From contig NZ_JAZHRV010000001.1 in assembly GCF_036924595.1 (NCBI RefSeq), positions 1,302,001-1,366,000 of the forward strand: 64,000 bases of DNA, given 5' to 3'. This DNA is from Bradyrhizobium algeriense (lineage in GTDB: Bacteria; Pseudomonadota; Alphaproteobacteria; Rhizobiales; Xanthobacteraceae). The translations under genes were made by a program, and so were the position numbers. Under the pieces are notes generated by a model. That model did no database searches. It saw only the letters and a program-made list of their open reading frames with translations, and was not told where the DNA came from. Below, piece by piece: positions 17,833-27,343 of the stretch (position 1 is its first letter; each line of letters opens with the position of its first letter).

Positions 17833-18000
17833 TGCATTCTCCACCATACCGATTCCCAACTATTGACGCGGCGCGACGTACAGTTTCACGAACGACATGA
17901 TGGGGTGCTCGGTGATTCGAGCGCCCGCGAACTTCGCGCGGCCTGCCTGATGCTTCCTTGTCGGAGCATCATCGGCACTTAGGGTAGCGACCGAAAATAC

Positions 18001-18017
18001 ATTAACAAATTGAATTA
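18001..18017 (-). promoter_or_regulatory. Shared module motif A (monooxygenase promoter)
   Basis: On the minus strand the sequence is TAATTCAATTTGTTAAT, the loosest match to the motif NAATTYRRTTTGACAAAA found also at 19021, 22586 and 29401. Around it the minus strand offers TTGACT, 17 bp, TATTTT as a sigma70-type promoter reading toward the monooxygenase gene, with the motif inside the spacer. The 250-bp gap (17860-18110) holds nothing else recognised. Confidence 0.45.
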
Positions 18018-18110
18018 GTCAATGTTAAATCAAAAACCGCGCCGGCGGTGCCGGTCCCCGAACTGGTGTGGTGGACAGCGCGGCACTCGCGTGGTGCCCA
18101 TTTGCCAGAG

Positions 18111-18938
18111 TTAGGCGCGCGTCGATCGGGCTAGCGTGCGCCTGGGGCTTGGGTCCTCCAGGGAGGCATCGGAAGCAGCGGCCTCTCGCCCCATCGCGCG
18201 CGTGACTAGGTCGCAGGCGGCCTTAAGCTTCTCGACAGCTGAGCCGCGCCCGTCCAGCGGCACGTGCGAGCGTTGCCCGATGAGCGTCATGCTCGCGGCG
18301 AGAGCGCCGGAATGATCAAAGATGGGGGCCGAGATGGCGGCAAACCCCTCGTGCACGCGGCTGTCCGACGTGGTCACGCCGTTGCGACCCATCTCTCGCT
18401 TTGCCTCTTCGATCACCGCGCGGGCCGCCGCCGAGGACGTCGGAACACGGTGAAGTATCGGCGCCAATAAGGCTGCGGGCAGCAGCGCCAGGAAGACCCG
18501 TCCCGTAGCAGATGTAAGCAACGGGAGCACATGGCCGACTTTGATAATCATCGGCACGTCGAGTTCGCCATCGGACTTCGCGACTATGGTCGGACCCATG
18601 TTTCCCCAGATGGACAAGTGGACCGATAGTCCGACACTTTGCTGTAACTCCTCCATTGGCCCCCGGGCGAGATCGACAACATCCAGTTGCCGCAACCCCG
18701 CTAGGCCGAGCTGAACGGCATAGGGACCAAGGCCGTACCGCATGCTGGCAGGATCCTGCGCCACGAGTCCGAGCCGCAGAAAGCTCACCATGTAGAGGTG
18801 AGCCTTGCTGGCCGGCATGCCGGCGCGCTCGGCAATTGTTTTAAGAGGAAGCTTGGCCCGCGCTGCCTCAAGAACCCCGATCAGACGAAAGCCGACCTCG
18901 ATCGATTGGATATGGCGCTGTTCCTTCTCGACAGTCAT
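18111..18938 (-). CDS. IclR-family regulator
   Basis: This 275-residue protein starts from the ATG at 18936-18938 (MTVEKEQRHIQSIEVGFR). The 21 residues upstream in the frame lack family character. The N-terminal winged helix covers about residues 10-75 (LKTIAERAGMPASKAHLYMV), followed by the IclR effector domain. IclR proteins commonly control aromatic degradation. It sits between the monooxygenase gene and the divergent aldehyde dehydrogenase gene, and is the best candidate to bind the shared motif in this module. That assignment is inference. Confidence 0.85.
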   Translation of the reverse strand: MTVEKEQRHIQSIEVGFRLIGVLEAARAKLPLKTIAERAGMPASKAHLYMVSFLRLGLVAQDPASMRYGLGPYAVQLGLAGLRQLDVVDLARGPMEELQQSVGLSVHLSIWGNMGPTIVAKSDGELDVPMIIKVGHVLPLLTSATGRVFLALLPAALLAPILHRVPTSSAAARAVIEEAKREMGRNGVTTSDSRVHEGFAAISAPIFDHSGALAASMTLIGQRSHVPLDGRGSAVEKLKAACDLVTRAMGREAAASDASLEDPSPRRTLARSTRA

Positions 18939-19378
18939 GTTCACCTTGTCCCAGCCTCTCGCACAACTCTTAGCACTTCGCACGGCTAAAGCGCACCGCA
19001 AACCGCAAGTTTGCTATAGTACAATTCAGTTTGACAAAACTCGTCGATCGCGGTAGTTAACGATAGTGCCGTATTCGATGAGCGAGGAGGGTAGGATGGG
19101 CCGGGCGGTCGCTAGGTCGTTCCAGCGGACGGGTACGCCCGCTCGATCGGGATTGGGGACTGCGTGAGCATGCTCGGCTTGCGCGGCCCGAAAGCGGCAC
19201 CCAAATTAAATCGCCCCTCGCTGGGCACCTGCGAGCCGAACAAGGTCGAGGTGCTGCTTGCGCGGGCGAAAAGGTCGCGGCACTCGATGCGCCGTCAATC
19301 GTTGACGTTCGTAACGACCTTGCGCTGCGCATTGCCGGCGCTGTTCGCCTACATCGATGCGCCGGCAGAGGTGCGTCC
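18939..19378. other. 440-bp IclR-dehydrogenase intergenic region
   Basis: It holds shared motif B and its promoter at 19021-19059. Between about 19070 and 19370 a coding-like texture remains (GRAVARSFQRTG in one frame, then SIVDVRNDLALRIAG in another), reminiscent of a degraded short-chain dehydrogenase. Frames are broken and I do not call a gene. Confidence 0.4.
19021..19059 (+). promoter_or_regulatory. Shared module motif B with promoter (dehydrogenase unit)
   Basis: ACAATTCAGTTTGACAAAAC (19021-19040) contains the -35-like TTGACA at 19031-19036. After 17 bp comes TAGTTA (19054-19059) as a -10 candidate, reading toward the aldehyde dehydrogenase gene. The core AGTTT-GACA-AAACT is a perfect inverted repeat with a 4-nt centre, as expected of an operator. 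Confidence 0.55.
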
Positions 19379-20821
19379 GTGAGACCTGTCGATGCGCACT
19401 GGATCGATGGGGATTGGCACCGTGGGACCTCCGGCCGCATGCTCCCCGTCATCGATCCCAGCACAGAGCAGATCCTGACTGAGGTGAGCTGCGCGTCGAG
19501 ATCTGAAGTAGACGCCGCGGTCATGTCTGCGCGGCGCGCGCTTGGCGCTTGGCGGGCCTCAAGTCTCGAGGCTAGGGCGGCACTGCTGCTTCAGCTCGCC
19601 AAGACGCTTGACGCTCGAAGTGAGCTGTTCGCCGAGACCCTCGCGCGTGAGATTGGATGCCCGCTCTGGTTCAGTAGGGATTTCCAAGTACCGATGCCAA
19701 TCCGCAACCTCTCGGCGATGGTTGAGGCACTCCGGGCGATCGCGTTCGAAGAGAACGCGGGGACCTCAGTCGTGTGGCGCGAACCAGTCGGCGTGGTGGC
19801 CGCCATCACGCCTTGGAACGCGCCGCTGCATCAGATTGTCGCAAAAGTTGGTGCGGCGATCGCGGCGGGTTGCACCGTAGTTGTGAAGCCGAGCGAGCTC
19901 GCGCCGTTGACGGCGCGCGCGCTCGTCGAGGTACTGAAAGACGCTGGCGTGCCGGATGGAGTCGTGAACGTGGTCTTCGGCGACAGCGAGACGGGCCGGG
20001 CCCTCGTTGAACATTCCGAGGTCGATCTAGTGAGCTTCACGGGTTCCGTCGCTGCCGGACGCAGAGTGGCCGCGGCAGCCGGGGAGGGCATCAAGCAAGT
20101 CAAGCTCGAACTCGGCGGCAAGTCTGCGGCTATCCTGCTCGATGACGCCGATCTCCCAGCGGCAATGGCTGGCGTGCTAAGCTCCTGTTTCAGCAACGGT
20201 GGGCAGGTCTGTGTTGCCCAGACCCGGCTGATCGTGCCGGTGGAGGCTCGGTCGCAGGTGGAGGATCTCTGCCGGTCCCTAGGTGCAGGCTGGGTCGTTG
20301 GGCATCCTCTCGCGCCGGAAACGCGAGTCGGGCCGCTGGCGAGCGAGGCTGGGCGCGGTCGCGTCGAGCGGATCATTACAGAATCCCTTGCGCAGGGGGC
20401 CCGCGCGATCATCGGTGGCCACGGCGCGCCGCAGGGGATCGATTGCGGCTACTACGTGCGCCCGACCGTCCTAACCGATGTGACAACCGGCATGGAGGTT
20501 GTGCGCGAGGAGGTGTTCGGACCTGTCCTCAGCCTGTTGCACTACCGCGATCTCGACGAGGCAGTCGAACTCGCCAACGCGACCAAGTTTGGACTCTCGG
20601 GAGGGATTTGGACCTCGAATAGAGTCCGGGGTGCCGACGTCGCTAGGCGTCTGAGGACCGGGCAGGTTTCGATAAACGGCGCCCCGCAGAACTACGCCAC
20701 GCCCTTTGGGGGCTGCGGCTGGTCCGGCTTCGGGCGCGAGAATGGTCGCTACGGCATCGAGAGCTTCCTTCAATACAAGGCGGTGCACGGGGCCGGGACG
20801 CCTCCTGGCTCGCCGCTTTAG
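19379..20821 (+). CDS. Aldehyde dehydrogenase, NAD(P)-dependent
   Basis: This 480-residue protein of the aldehyde dehydrogenase superfamily starts at a GTG. Motifs are ITPWNAPLHQ (about 143), the Glu base in KLELGGKS (Glu244) and the catalytic Cys in GGQVCVAQ (Cys278). It oxidises an aldehyde to the carboxylate. In this module an arylacetaldehyde or benzaldehyde made by the ThDP enzyme is the likely substrate, by inference. The C-terminal PFGGCGWSGFGRENG is typical of the family. It probably forms a unit with the FAD-linked oxidase 172 bp downstream. Confidence 0.85.
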   Translation: MRPVDAHWIDGDWHRGTSGRMLPVIDPSTEQILTEVSCASRSEVDAAVMSARRALGAWRASSLEARAALLLQLAKTLDARSELFAETLAREIGCPLWFSRDFQVPMPIRNLSAMVEALRAIAFEENAGTSVVWREPVGVVAAITPWNAPLHQIVAKVGAAIAAGCTVVVKPSELAPLTARALVEVLKDAGVPDGVVNVVFGDSETGRALVEHSEVDLVSFTGSVAAGRRVAAAAGEGIKQVKLELGGKSAAILLDDADLPAAMAGVLSSCFSNGGQVCVAQTRLIVPVEARSQVEDLCRSLGAGWVVGHPLAPETRVGPLASEAGRGRVERIITESLAQGARAIIGGHGAPQGIDCGYYVRPTVLTDVTTGMEVVREEVFGPVLSLLHYRDLDEAVELANATKFGLSGGIWTSNRVRGADVARRLRTGQVSINGAPQNYATPFGGCGWSGFGRENGRYGIESFLQYKAVHGAGTPPGSPL

Positions 20822-20993
20822 GATTCGGGGTGCGTGTCGCGCGCGGGTGGTGGAGATGCCTAATACGCGCAAATTTCGACGTCGCTCTCCGTGAGGGCGC
20901 AAGACAGCGTGGGTTCGTGGATTAGGCGCGGCGGACCTGATGTCCCAGCCACATTCGATTACTACTGGCCCATTCCAACTCGGGAGCATCTGC

Positions 20994-22415
20994 ATGACGA
21001 TTCGCAACACGGACCTGACCGCCTGCCTCGATCGCTTGCGGACAACTCTCGGGGAGCGCTTAGCCACCGGCGACTCGGTGCGCGAACAGCATGGCAAGGA
21101 TTGGTCTCGGCTACCGCCAGCTTTACCGGACGCGGTCGTGTTCGCTGAGAGCGAGGACGACGTGTGTCGGGTGCTCGAGGCTTGCCACGAGTTCGGCGTC
21201 CCGATCGTAGCGCACGGCAATCAGAGTTCGCTCGAAGGGCACATCCTAGCTATCCGAGGCGGAATTGCTTTGAACCTGACGCGCATGAACCAGGTCTTGG
21301 CGGTGAATGAACACGACTTTGATGCGGTGGTGCAGCCCGGCGTGACGCGCAAGCAACTCAACCAGCACCTGCGCGACAAGGGTCTGTTTTTCGCTATCGA
21401 TCCTGGTGCAGACGCTACCATCGGCGGAATGGCTTCGACGCGCGCGTCCGGTACCAACGCGGTGCGCTATGGGACGATGCGGGAAACTGTGACCGCCGCA
21501 CGCGTTGTATTGCCCGGCGGACGGGTAACGCGGGTGGGGTCGCGCGCGCGGAAATCCTCGAGTGGCTACGATTTGGTCAGGCTCTTCGTCGGATCGGAGG
21601 GCACACTCGGCATCTTCACGGAACTGACCGTCCGCCTCCATCCCATCCCGGAAGCGGTCTGCGTTGGAGCTTGCCCGTTCGGCGCGGCCGCGAGTGCAAT
21701 CGCTTCGGTGGTCGACGCGATGCACATGGGGCTCGATGTCGCGCGCATTGAATTCATGGATTCGCTGTCGATCAGAATGGCGAACAGCTACTCGGGCCTT
21801 GGGTTGCCGGTAGCGCCTACTCTGTTCGTCGAATTTGTCGGTGCGCCTGATCATGTCGACCAGCAGGCGCGCGCGTTCGGCGAGATCGTGGCCATGCACG
21901 GGGCTCTCGATTTCGCTTGGTCCCGGGACCCTGCCGAGCGCAGCAGGCTTTGGCAGGCCCGGCATGAGTCGCTTTACGCGACGACCGCTTGGAAGCCGGG
22001 GGCAGAGGTGTGGAGAACGGATGTCTGCGTTCCGATTTCGCGCTTGGCTGACAGCATCGCGGCCGCGCAAGCAGACATTGAAGGTTCGGGGATCGACGGC
22101 AAAATCCTCGGCCATGTGGGCGACGGCAATTTTCACGTTGCCTACCTCGTCGATCCGAAGATGGAGTCCCAGAGGGACGCCGTCCGCGCGATGATAGCGC
22201 GCCTGAACCACCAGGCCATCGCAAACGGAGGCACTGTGAGCGGGGAGCAGGGGATCGGCATCGCGAAGCTGCCTTACCTCTTGGAGGAGCACGGCGAGAT
22301 GGCACTGGAAGCGATGCATCTCATCAAGCGCGCTCTTGATCCAAGAGGGATTATGAATCCCGGCAAGATGGGTTCTGAGCCGTCATCGCTTCCGAAACAA
22401 GCCACTCAATCCTGA
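20994..22415 (+). CDS. FAD-linked 2-hydroxyacid oxidase/dehydrogenase (GlcD/D-lactate type)
   Basis: The ATG at 20994 (MTIRNTDL, preceded by GGGAG) is preferred over 20940. The 473-residue product has a PCMH-type FAD domain (about residues 40-220; VPIVAHGNQSSLEGH, DPGADATIGGMASTRASGTN) and a C-terminal FAD-oxidase domain ending in KRALDPRGIMNPGKM. Relatives oxidise D-lactate, glycolate or D-2-hydroxyglutarate, passing electrons to cytochromes or flavoproteins. In this module it could turn an aryl-lactate or mandelate into the 2-oxoacid. Signature residues are intact. Confidence 0.82.
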   Translation: MTIRNTDLTACLDRLRTTLGERLATGDSVREQHGKDWSRLPPALPDAVVFAESEDDVCRVLEACHEFGVPIVAHGNQSSLEGHILAIRGGIALNLTRMNQVLAVNEHDFDAVVQPGVTRKQLNQHLRDKGLFFAIDPGADATIGGMASTRASGTNAVRYGTMRETVTAARVVLPGGRVTRVGSRARKSSSGYDLVRLFVGSEGTLGIFTELTVRLHPIPEAVCVGACPFGAAASAIASVVDAMHMGLDVARIEFMDSLSIRMANSYSGLGLPVAPTLFVEFVGAPDHVDQQARAFGEIVAMHGALDFAWSRDPAERSRLWQARHESLYATTAWKPGAEVWRTDVCVPISRLADSIAAAQADIEGSGIDGKILGHVGDGNFHVAYLVDPKMESQRDAVRAMIARLNHQAIANGGTVSGEQGIGIAKLPYLLEEHGEMALEAMHLIKRALDPRGIMNPGKMGSEPSSLPKQATQS

Positions 22416-22467
22416 GGGCAACTGGCTTATACGAACGAACTTCATTTTACACTGTTTAATAGAAACT

Positions 22468-22507
22468 GATTGGCTGGACTAACCTCCTGCTCCCTGCTCA
22501 GCCAATC
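22468..22507. repeat. Inverted repeat after the FAD oxidase gene
   Basis: GATTGGCTG (22468-22476) pairs perfectly with CAGCCAATC (22499-22507) around a 22-nt loop, 53 bp after the stop codon. No T-run follows, so it may be a processing or attenuating hairpin and not a simple terminator. Confidence 0.45.
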
Positions 22508-22585
22508 CACCCGGAAGCTTCTAATAGAACCGAACGAAGATCCGGTTGACTGTCTTCTAGTCGACCTCTGTGTGTTTGATAATAA

Positions 22586-22605
22586 TGAATTTGATTTGAC
22601 AAAAT
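22586..22605 (+). promoter_or_regulatory. Shared module motif C (ThDP enzyme promoter)
   Basis: TGAATTTGATTTGACAAAAT contains TTGACA at 22596-22601 and the inverted repeat ATTT-GACA-AAAT. It reads toward the ThDP enzyme gene 58 bp downstream. GGGAGGAA at 22651-22658 is the ribosome-binding site of that gene. Confidence 0.55.
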
Positions 22606-22662
22606 AGTACGAGATAGCTAAGGAGGACCCGCGGGAATCAAGGGCCGACAGGGAGGAACAGT

Positions 22663-24354
22663 GTGAGACAAACCGGTGGGACGGCGCTTGCCAGACAGCT
22701 CGCCCTCGATGGCGTCACGGACTTGTTTGCCATTCCGGGCATCCAGTTGGACTGGGCCTTTGAGGGACTGAGACAATGCCGAGAGAACATTCGGGTAATC
22801 GTCCCACGGCACGAACAGGCGACGTCTTACATGGCGGACGGCTATGCCCGGTCAACCGGACGGATCGGTGCGTGCATGGTGGTTCCTGGTCCGGGCGTCC
22901 TCAATGCCATGGCGGGCCTCGCAACGGGCTACGCGTGCAATTCACGAGTCATCTGCATTGCAGGCGACATCAACTCTGGGGGGCGCGGCAAGGGGGTCGG
23001 TTTACTGCACGAGATCAACGGCCAAACCGAAATCCTAGCGAAGGTGACAAAGTGGCAGGGTCGCGCGAATGCGATAGCCGAAATCCCAGCGGTCCTTCAT
23101 GAGGCGTTGCAGCAAGCGGCGTCCGGCCAGCCCCGGCCGGTCGCGTTCGAGGTCGCGCAGGACCTGCTTAACGTCGAGGATCACATCCCGCTCGTCGACA
23201 CTCCGCTCGTATCGAACTTCCCCGAGCCCGAGAAACTTGCGGTCGAGAAAGCAGCGCAGCTACTCAACGATGCGTCCTTTCCGGTCATCTACGTGGGCGG
23301 AGGGGCGCTGGCGACGAACGCCTCCGGACCGCTGGGCGAATTGGCCGAACGCCTCGATGCGCCGATCGTCATGGGTGAAAACGGCAGGGGGGCGGTCTCG
23401 GACCGGCATTCGCTTGCGCTGAACGCACTTGGTGGACGCGCGGTATTTCCGCATGCCGACGTGGTCGTCGTGGTCGGAAGCCGTTTCGTCGACACACAGG
23501 TTGGAAAGCCCGCCTGGCCGTCAGAGCGAGCGCGGTACATCTACATCAACCTCGATCGATCTGCCTGGAATCCGCCGCGACGCGCCGACGTCGCCATTGT
23601 GGCCGATGCGGCCCTCGGACTGAAGGCGCTCGCCGCTGCAGTCGCGCGGCGTCCCTCAGTGATCGCGGCTGACCTCGTCCGTGTCCGTGCCTGGTCAGAT
23701 GAACAAGCAAACCTCATTCAGCCGCAGGCCTCATGGCTGCAGGCGCTCCGAGAGGCACTTCCCGACGACGGTTTCTTTGTGAACGAGTTGACCCAGGTTG
23801 GCTATCTCGGGCGCTTTCATTTTCCGGTCTACGGACCCAACACTTTCATCACGCCGGGCTATCAGGGAACGCTAGGTTTCGGCTACCCCACGGCGCTTGG
23901 CGTGGCGGTCGGAAATCCGGGCCGACCTGTCATCAGCCTCAACGGCGATGGCGGCTTCGGCTGGAACATGCAGGAACTAGCGACGGCCCGGAAGTATAAC
24001 TTAAACGTCGCGGCGGTGATCTTTAACGATGGCCATTTCGGGAACGTTCGGACGATGCAGAAAGATCTGTTCGGCGCCGAGTTCGGTGCCGACCTGTGCA
24101 ATCCAGATTTTTCCGTTCTGGCCAACGCTTTTTCGATACCCTACGAGCGAGCGGACTCGCCTGGCCGGCTGACATCGATCCTAAGGTCGGCCTTCGCCGA
24201 GGGAGGCCCAAGCGTTATCGAGGTTCCTGTCGGGGAGATGCCGAGCCCCTGGCATCTCATGCGTCTCCAGCAGCCACCTTTCGCCAAGGCGCCCCGACCG
24301 CCACCGCCGAATCCGCTGGGCGATCCTGCCGATCGAGCTCCTATCGAGCGATGA
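22663..24354 (+). CDS. ThDP-dependent decarboxylase/acetolactate-synthase-like enzyme
   Basis: This 563-residue enzyme has the pyruvate-decarboxylase/acetolactate-synthase fold and a GTG start behind GGGAGGAA. The activating Glu is in PRHEQATSYMADGYA (Glu51). The ThDP-binding motif NGDGGFGWNM runs from about residue 427 to the NDGHFGN end near 460. The central domain matches the family. Candidates are 2-oxoacid decarboxylase (benzoylformate or arylpyruvate) or a carboligase. With a 2-hydroxyacid oxidase before it and an aldehyde dehydrogenase in the same module, decarboxylation of an aryl-2-oxoacid to an aldehyde fits best. The Pro-rich tail (PRPPPPNPLGDP) is unusual. Confidence 0.8.
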   Translation: MRQTGGTALARQLALDGVTDLFAIPGIQLDWAFEGLRQCRENIRVIVPRHEQATSYMADGYARSTGRIGACMVVPGPGVLNAMAGLATGYACNSRVICIAGDINSGGRGKGVGLLHEINGQTEILAKVTKWQGRANAIAEIPAVLHEALQQAASGQPRPVAFEVAQDLLNVEDHIPLVDTPLVSNFPEPEKLAVEKAAQLLNDASFPVIYVGGGALATNASGPLGELAERLDAPIVMGENGRGAVSDRHSLALNALGGRAVFPHADVVVVVGSRFVDTQVGKPAWPSERARYIYINLDRSAWNPPRRADVAIVADAALGLKALAAAVARRPSVIAADLVRVRAWSDEQANLIQPQASWLQALREALPDDGFFVNELTQVGYLGRFHFPVYGPNTFITPGYQGTLGFGYPTALGVAVGNPGRPVISLNGDGGFGWNMQELATARKYNLNVAAVIFNDGHFGNVRTMQKDLFGAEFGADLCNPDFSVLANAFSIPYERADSPGRLTSILRSAFAEGGPSVIEVPVGEMPSPWHLMRLQQPPFAKAPRPPPPNPLGDPADRAPIER

Positions 24355-24424
24355 CACTTCTTGAGGGAGGTCGATCGACGGCGCCGGGTTACTCGGTACC
24401 CGGTCTGCGTCATCCTGCTGTACG

Positions 24425-24610
24425 GCCGAGCAGATCGTTGTGTTTCCGATTGCCAAGATAATCGATCGCGCCGCGGCGCTGATCACAATGGCAGGAATCA
24501 TGGGATCAATCATCAGCCCACATGTCATCGGAATCTTGCGCGAGCTGACAGGAAATTTTGCCGCAGGCCATCTGTTCGCAGCTGTCCTCCTGATCCTGGC
24601 GCATTATTGA
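24425..24610 (+). pseudogene. MFS transporter C-terminal remnant
   Basis: One frame reads AEQIVVFPIAKIID, then ITMAGIMGSIISPHVIGILR and [21 protein letters not shown] before a stop at 24608-24610. This is the last two membrane helices of a major-facilitator transporter with the usual loop GPYVIGxLRDxTGxF. The rest of the gene is missing. It fills most of the 317-bp gap between the ThDP and homogentisate dioxygenase genes, and suggests that a transporter for the module's substrate was lost. Confidence 0.65.
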
Positions 24611-24671
24611 TCGCTGTCACACCTTTCGCGAACGCCGCGGTTCGCAGATATCAACAGGAAAGGTAACCAAT

Positions 24672-26033
24672 ATGAGCGCACAGGCGCCATCCGCATACGG
24701 ACAGTTCGCGAGTGGCACGGGCATCATGCCCGGCTACATGTCCGGCTTTGGCAACGGTTTCGAGACAGAAGCGCTCCCAGGAGCGCTTCCGATCGGCCGC
24801 AACTCGCCGCAAAAATGTCCCTACGGACTCTATGCCGAGCAGCTTTCGGGTTCGGCCTTCACCGCGCCGCGCACCGTCAACGAGCGCTCCTGGCTCTACC
24901 GAATTCGCCCGACCGTCATGCACTGGGGCGCGTTCAAAAAGGCAGCGAGTGACCTGTGGCGGACGGCGCCCTCCCAAGAGGTCGAGATGCCGATCGCCCC
25001 TTTGCGTTGGGGCCCTGTCCCGATCCCATCCATGTCGCTCTCATTCGTCGAGGGTATCCGCACCATGACTACGGCGGGAGACGCAGGCGCGCAGGCAGGC
25101 ATGGGCGCACACCTCTACGTCGCCACCCGCTCGATGCAGGACGAATACTTCTACAATGCAGACGGCGAAATGCTGGTCGTGCCACAGGAGGGACCACTCC
25201 GCTTCCGCACTGAATTTGGCATCATCGGAGTGGAGCCCGGCGAGATCTGTGTGATTCCGCGCGGGGTGAAGTTCGCAGTCGATCTGCCCGGCGGACCTGC
25301 CCGGGGCTACATCTGCGAGAATTACGGCGGAGCATTCACGCTGCCCGAGCGCGGGCCGATCGGCGCCAACTGCCTCGCCAACCAGCGCGACTTTCTTACG
25401 CCGGTCGCTGCCTACGAGGATCGCGACGAAGCCGGCACCCTGCTGGTGAAGTGGGGCGGAAGTTTCTGGGCAACGGCGATCGACCACTCGCCTCTCGACG
25501 TGGTCGCCTGGCACGGCAACTACGCGCCGTACAAGTACGACTTGCGCAAGTTCTCGCCGGTCGGGCCAATCCTGTTTGACCACGCCGATCCGTCGATCTT
25601 CACGGTGCTCACCTCGCCATCCGAAACGCCCGGCACCGCCAACGTCGACTTCGTGATCTTCTCGGACCGCTGGCTCGTGGCGGAGAACACTTTCCGGCCG
25701 CCTTGGTACCACCTCAACGTGATGAGTGAGTTCATGGGACTGGTCTGCGGGGTCTATGACGCCAAGACCGGAGGCGGTTTCCAGCCGGGGGGAGCCTCGC
25801 TGCATAACACTCTGCTGCCACACGGGCCAGATGTGGACGCCTTCGAGAAGGCCTCTGATGCCGAGCTCAAACCACACAAGCTGGAGGGCACGCTCGCCTT
25901 CATGTTCGAGACGCGCTTTCCCCAGAAGGTGAGCCGCTTTGCGGCCGAGCATCCGGCTTTGCAGAAGGATTACGGCGCGTATGGTCGCAAGCTCAGGAAA
26001 AACTTCGATCCGCGGCTGCCGGAGGCGCGTTGA
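24672..26033 (+). CDS. hmgA: Homogentisate 1,2-dioxygenase
   Basis: This 453-residue enzyme opens the homogentisate ring to maleylacetoacetate with iron(II) and O2. The sequence has the family start [20 protein letters not shown] and the iron site [14 protein letters not shown] (His347, Glu353) and LLPHGPD (His384). Length is normal. AGGAAAGG precedes the start. It is the first gene of a tight hmgA-fahA-maiA operon with overlapping start and stop codons. No copy of the shared module motif was found directly upstream. Confidence in the identity is high. Confidence 0.95.
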   Translation: MSAQAPSAYGQFASGTGIMPGYMSGFGNGFETEALPGALPIGRNSPQKCPYGLYAEQLSGSAFTAPRTVNERSWLYRIRPTVMHWGAFKKAASDLWRTAPSQEVEMPIAPLRWGPVPIPSMSLSFVEGIRTMTTAGDAGAQAGMGAHLYVATRSMQDEYFYNADGEMLVVPQEGPLRFRTEFGIIGVEPGEICVIPRGVKFAVDLPGGPARGYICENYGGAFTLPERGPIGANCLANQRDFLTPVAAYEDRDEAGTLLVKWGGSFWATAIDHSPLDVVAWHGNYAPYKYDLRKFSPVGPILFDHADPSIFTVLTSPSETPGTANVDFVIFSDRWLVAENTFRPPWYHLNVMSEFMGLVCGVYDAKTGGGFQPGGASLHNTLLPHGPDVDAFEKASDAELKPHKLEGTLAFMFETRFPQKVSRFAAEHPALQKDYGAYGRKLRKNFDPRLPEAR

Positions 26034-27343
26034 TGATAGGGCTTGACCGCACCCACGATGTGGACCTGCGCTCCTGGGTGCCGAGCGCAAACGGACATCT
26101 GGACTTCCCGATCCAGAACTTGCCGCTCGGCGTATTTGCGCCGGGAGGCGAGGCGCTGCGAGCCGGCGTCGCGATCGGCGACGCCATCCTCGACTTGCCG
26201 GCCGTCCTATCAGCCAACCTTCTGTCCGGCGAGGCGGCTGCGGCCGTTGAAACTGCGGCGGGCGAGAAGCTCAACAGCCTCCTCGCCCTCGGGGCTGGGC
26301 CGCGCCGAGCCTTGCGGGCCCGTCTCTCGGAGCTACTCGCGGAAGGGCAGCCAGAACGCGGGAGGATTGCGCCGCTATTGCACGAAGCATCGGCCTGCAC
26401 GCTGCACCTGCCAGCCGCAATCGGCGACTACACCGACTTTTATGTCGGCATCCACCATGCGGAAAACATCGGCAAGCAATTTCGGCCTGATAACCCACTC
26501 TTGCCGAACTATAAACACCTGCCAATCGGCTACCATGGCCGCGCTTCATCAATCCGACCCTCCGGCACTGCTGTGCGCCGCCCGCGCGGGCAATCTAACG
26601 CGCCGGGCACGGCCGAGCCCGTGTTCGGTCCCTCGCGCCGGCTCGACTACGAACTCGAACTCGGGGTGTGGATCGGCCCCGGCAACGCGCTCGGAGAGCC
26701 GATCCCGGTCGGGGAGGCCGCTGCGCACATCGCCGGATTTTGCCTCCTGAACGACTGGTCGGCCCGGGACATTCAGGCTTGGGAGTACCAGCCGCTAGGG
26801 CCCTTCCTCGCCAAGAATTTCGCTTCGACGATCTCGCCTTGGATCATCACGCCCGAAGCGCTCGCCCCATTCCGGTCCACACTGCCTCCGCGGCCGGAGG
26901 GCGATCCGCGTCCGCTGGCTTACCTCACCGATGACGCGGACCAGCGCGAGGGTGCCTTCGACATCCAGCTCGACGTGCTGCTGGTGACTCCAGGGATGCG
27001 CGAAGCTGGCCTGGCTCCCCACCGCGTCTCGGCGTCGAATTCGTGTCACATGTATTGGACCGTGGCGCAGATGATAGCCCATCATACCTGCGGCGGCTGC
27101 AACCTGCAGCCAGGCGACCTGCTCGGGACCGGAACAATATCGGGGCCGGACCTGCAGTCCTGCGGCAGCCTCGTCGAGGCCACCCTTGGGGGCAAACAGC
27201 CGATCCAACTCGCCTCGGGAGAGGAGCGCCGGTTCTTGGAGGATCGGGATGAGATCATCCTGCAAGCACATGCCCTGCGCGAGGGCTTCGCCACCATCGG
27301 CTTCGGCGAATGCCGAGCGGTCATCGGAGAAGCCGTCGCATGA
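26033..27343 (+). CDS. fahA: Fumarylacetoacetase
   Basis: This 436-residue hydrolase splits fumarylacetoacetate into fumarate and acetoacetate, the last step of homogentisate breakdown. The ATG at 26033 overlaps the hmgA stop (TGATG); a TTG one codon earlier is possible. Family features are the N-terminal SH3-like domain, then YTDFYVGIHHAENIGK (metal Asp), IGYHGRASSI (catalytic His), DYELELGVWIG (two metal Glu) and LLNDWSARDIQAWEYQPLGP (metal Asp). All key residues are present. Confidence 0.95.
   Translation: MIGLDRTHDVDLRSWVPSANGHLDFPIQNLPLGVFAPGGEALRAGVAIGDAILDLPAVLSANLLSGEAAAAVETAAGEKLNSLLALGAGPRRALRARLSELLAEGQPERGRIAPLLHEASACTLHLPAAIGDYTDFYVGIHHAENIGKQFRPDNPLLPNYKHLPIGYHGRASSIRPSGTAVRRPRGQSNAPGTAEPVFGPSRRLDYELELGVWIGPGNALGEPIPVGEAAAHIAGFCLLNDWSARDIQAWEYQPLGPFLAKNFASTISPWIITPEALAPFRSTLPPRPEGDPRPLAYLTDDADQREGAFDIQLDVLLVTPGMREAGLAPHRVSASNSCHMYWTVAQMIAHHTCGGCNLQPGDLLGTGTISGPDLQSCGSLVEATLGGKQPIQLASGEERRFLEDRDEIILQAHALREGFATIGFGECRAVIGEAVA

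Noticed and set aside
18939..19378. Degraded short-chain dehydrogenase before the aldehyde dehydrogenase
   Set aside because: Only scattered SDR-like words appear in different frames; the evidence is too weak for a pseudogene call.
24358..24671. Fifth copy of the shared module motif before hmgA
   Set aside because: The gap has no AATTYRRTTTGACA-like sequence, so hmgA is not included in the motif set.
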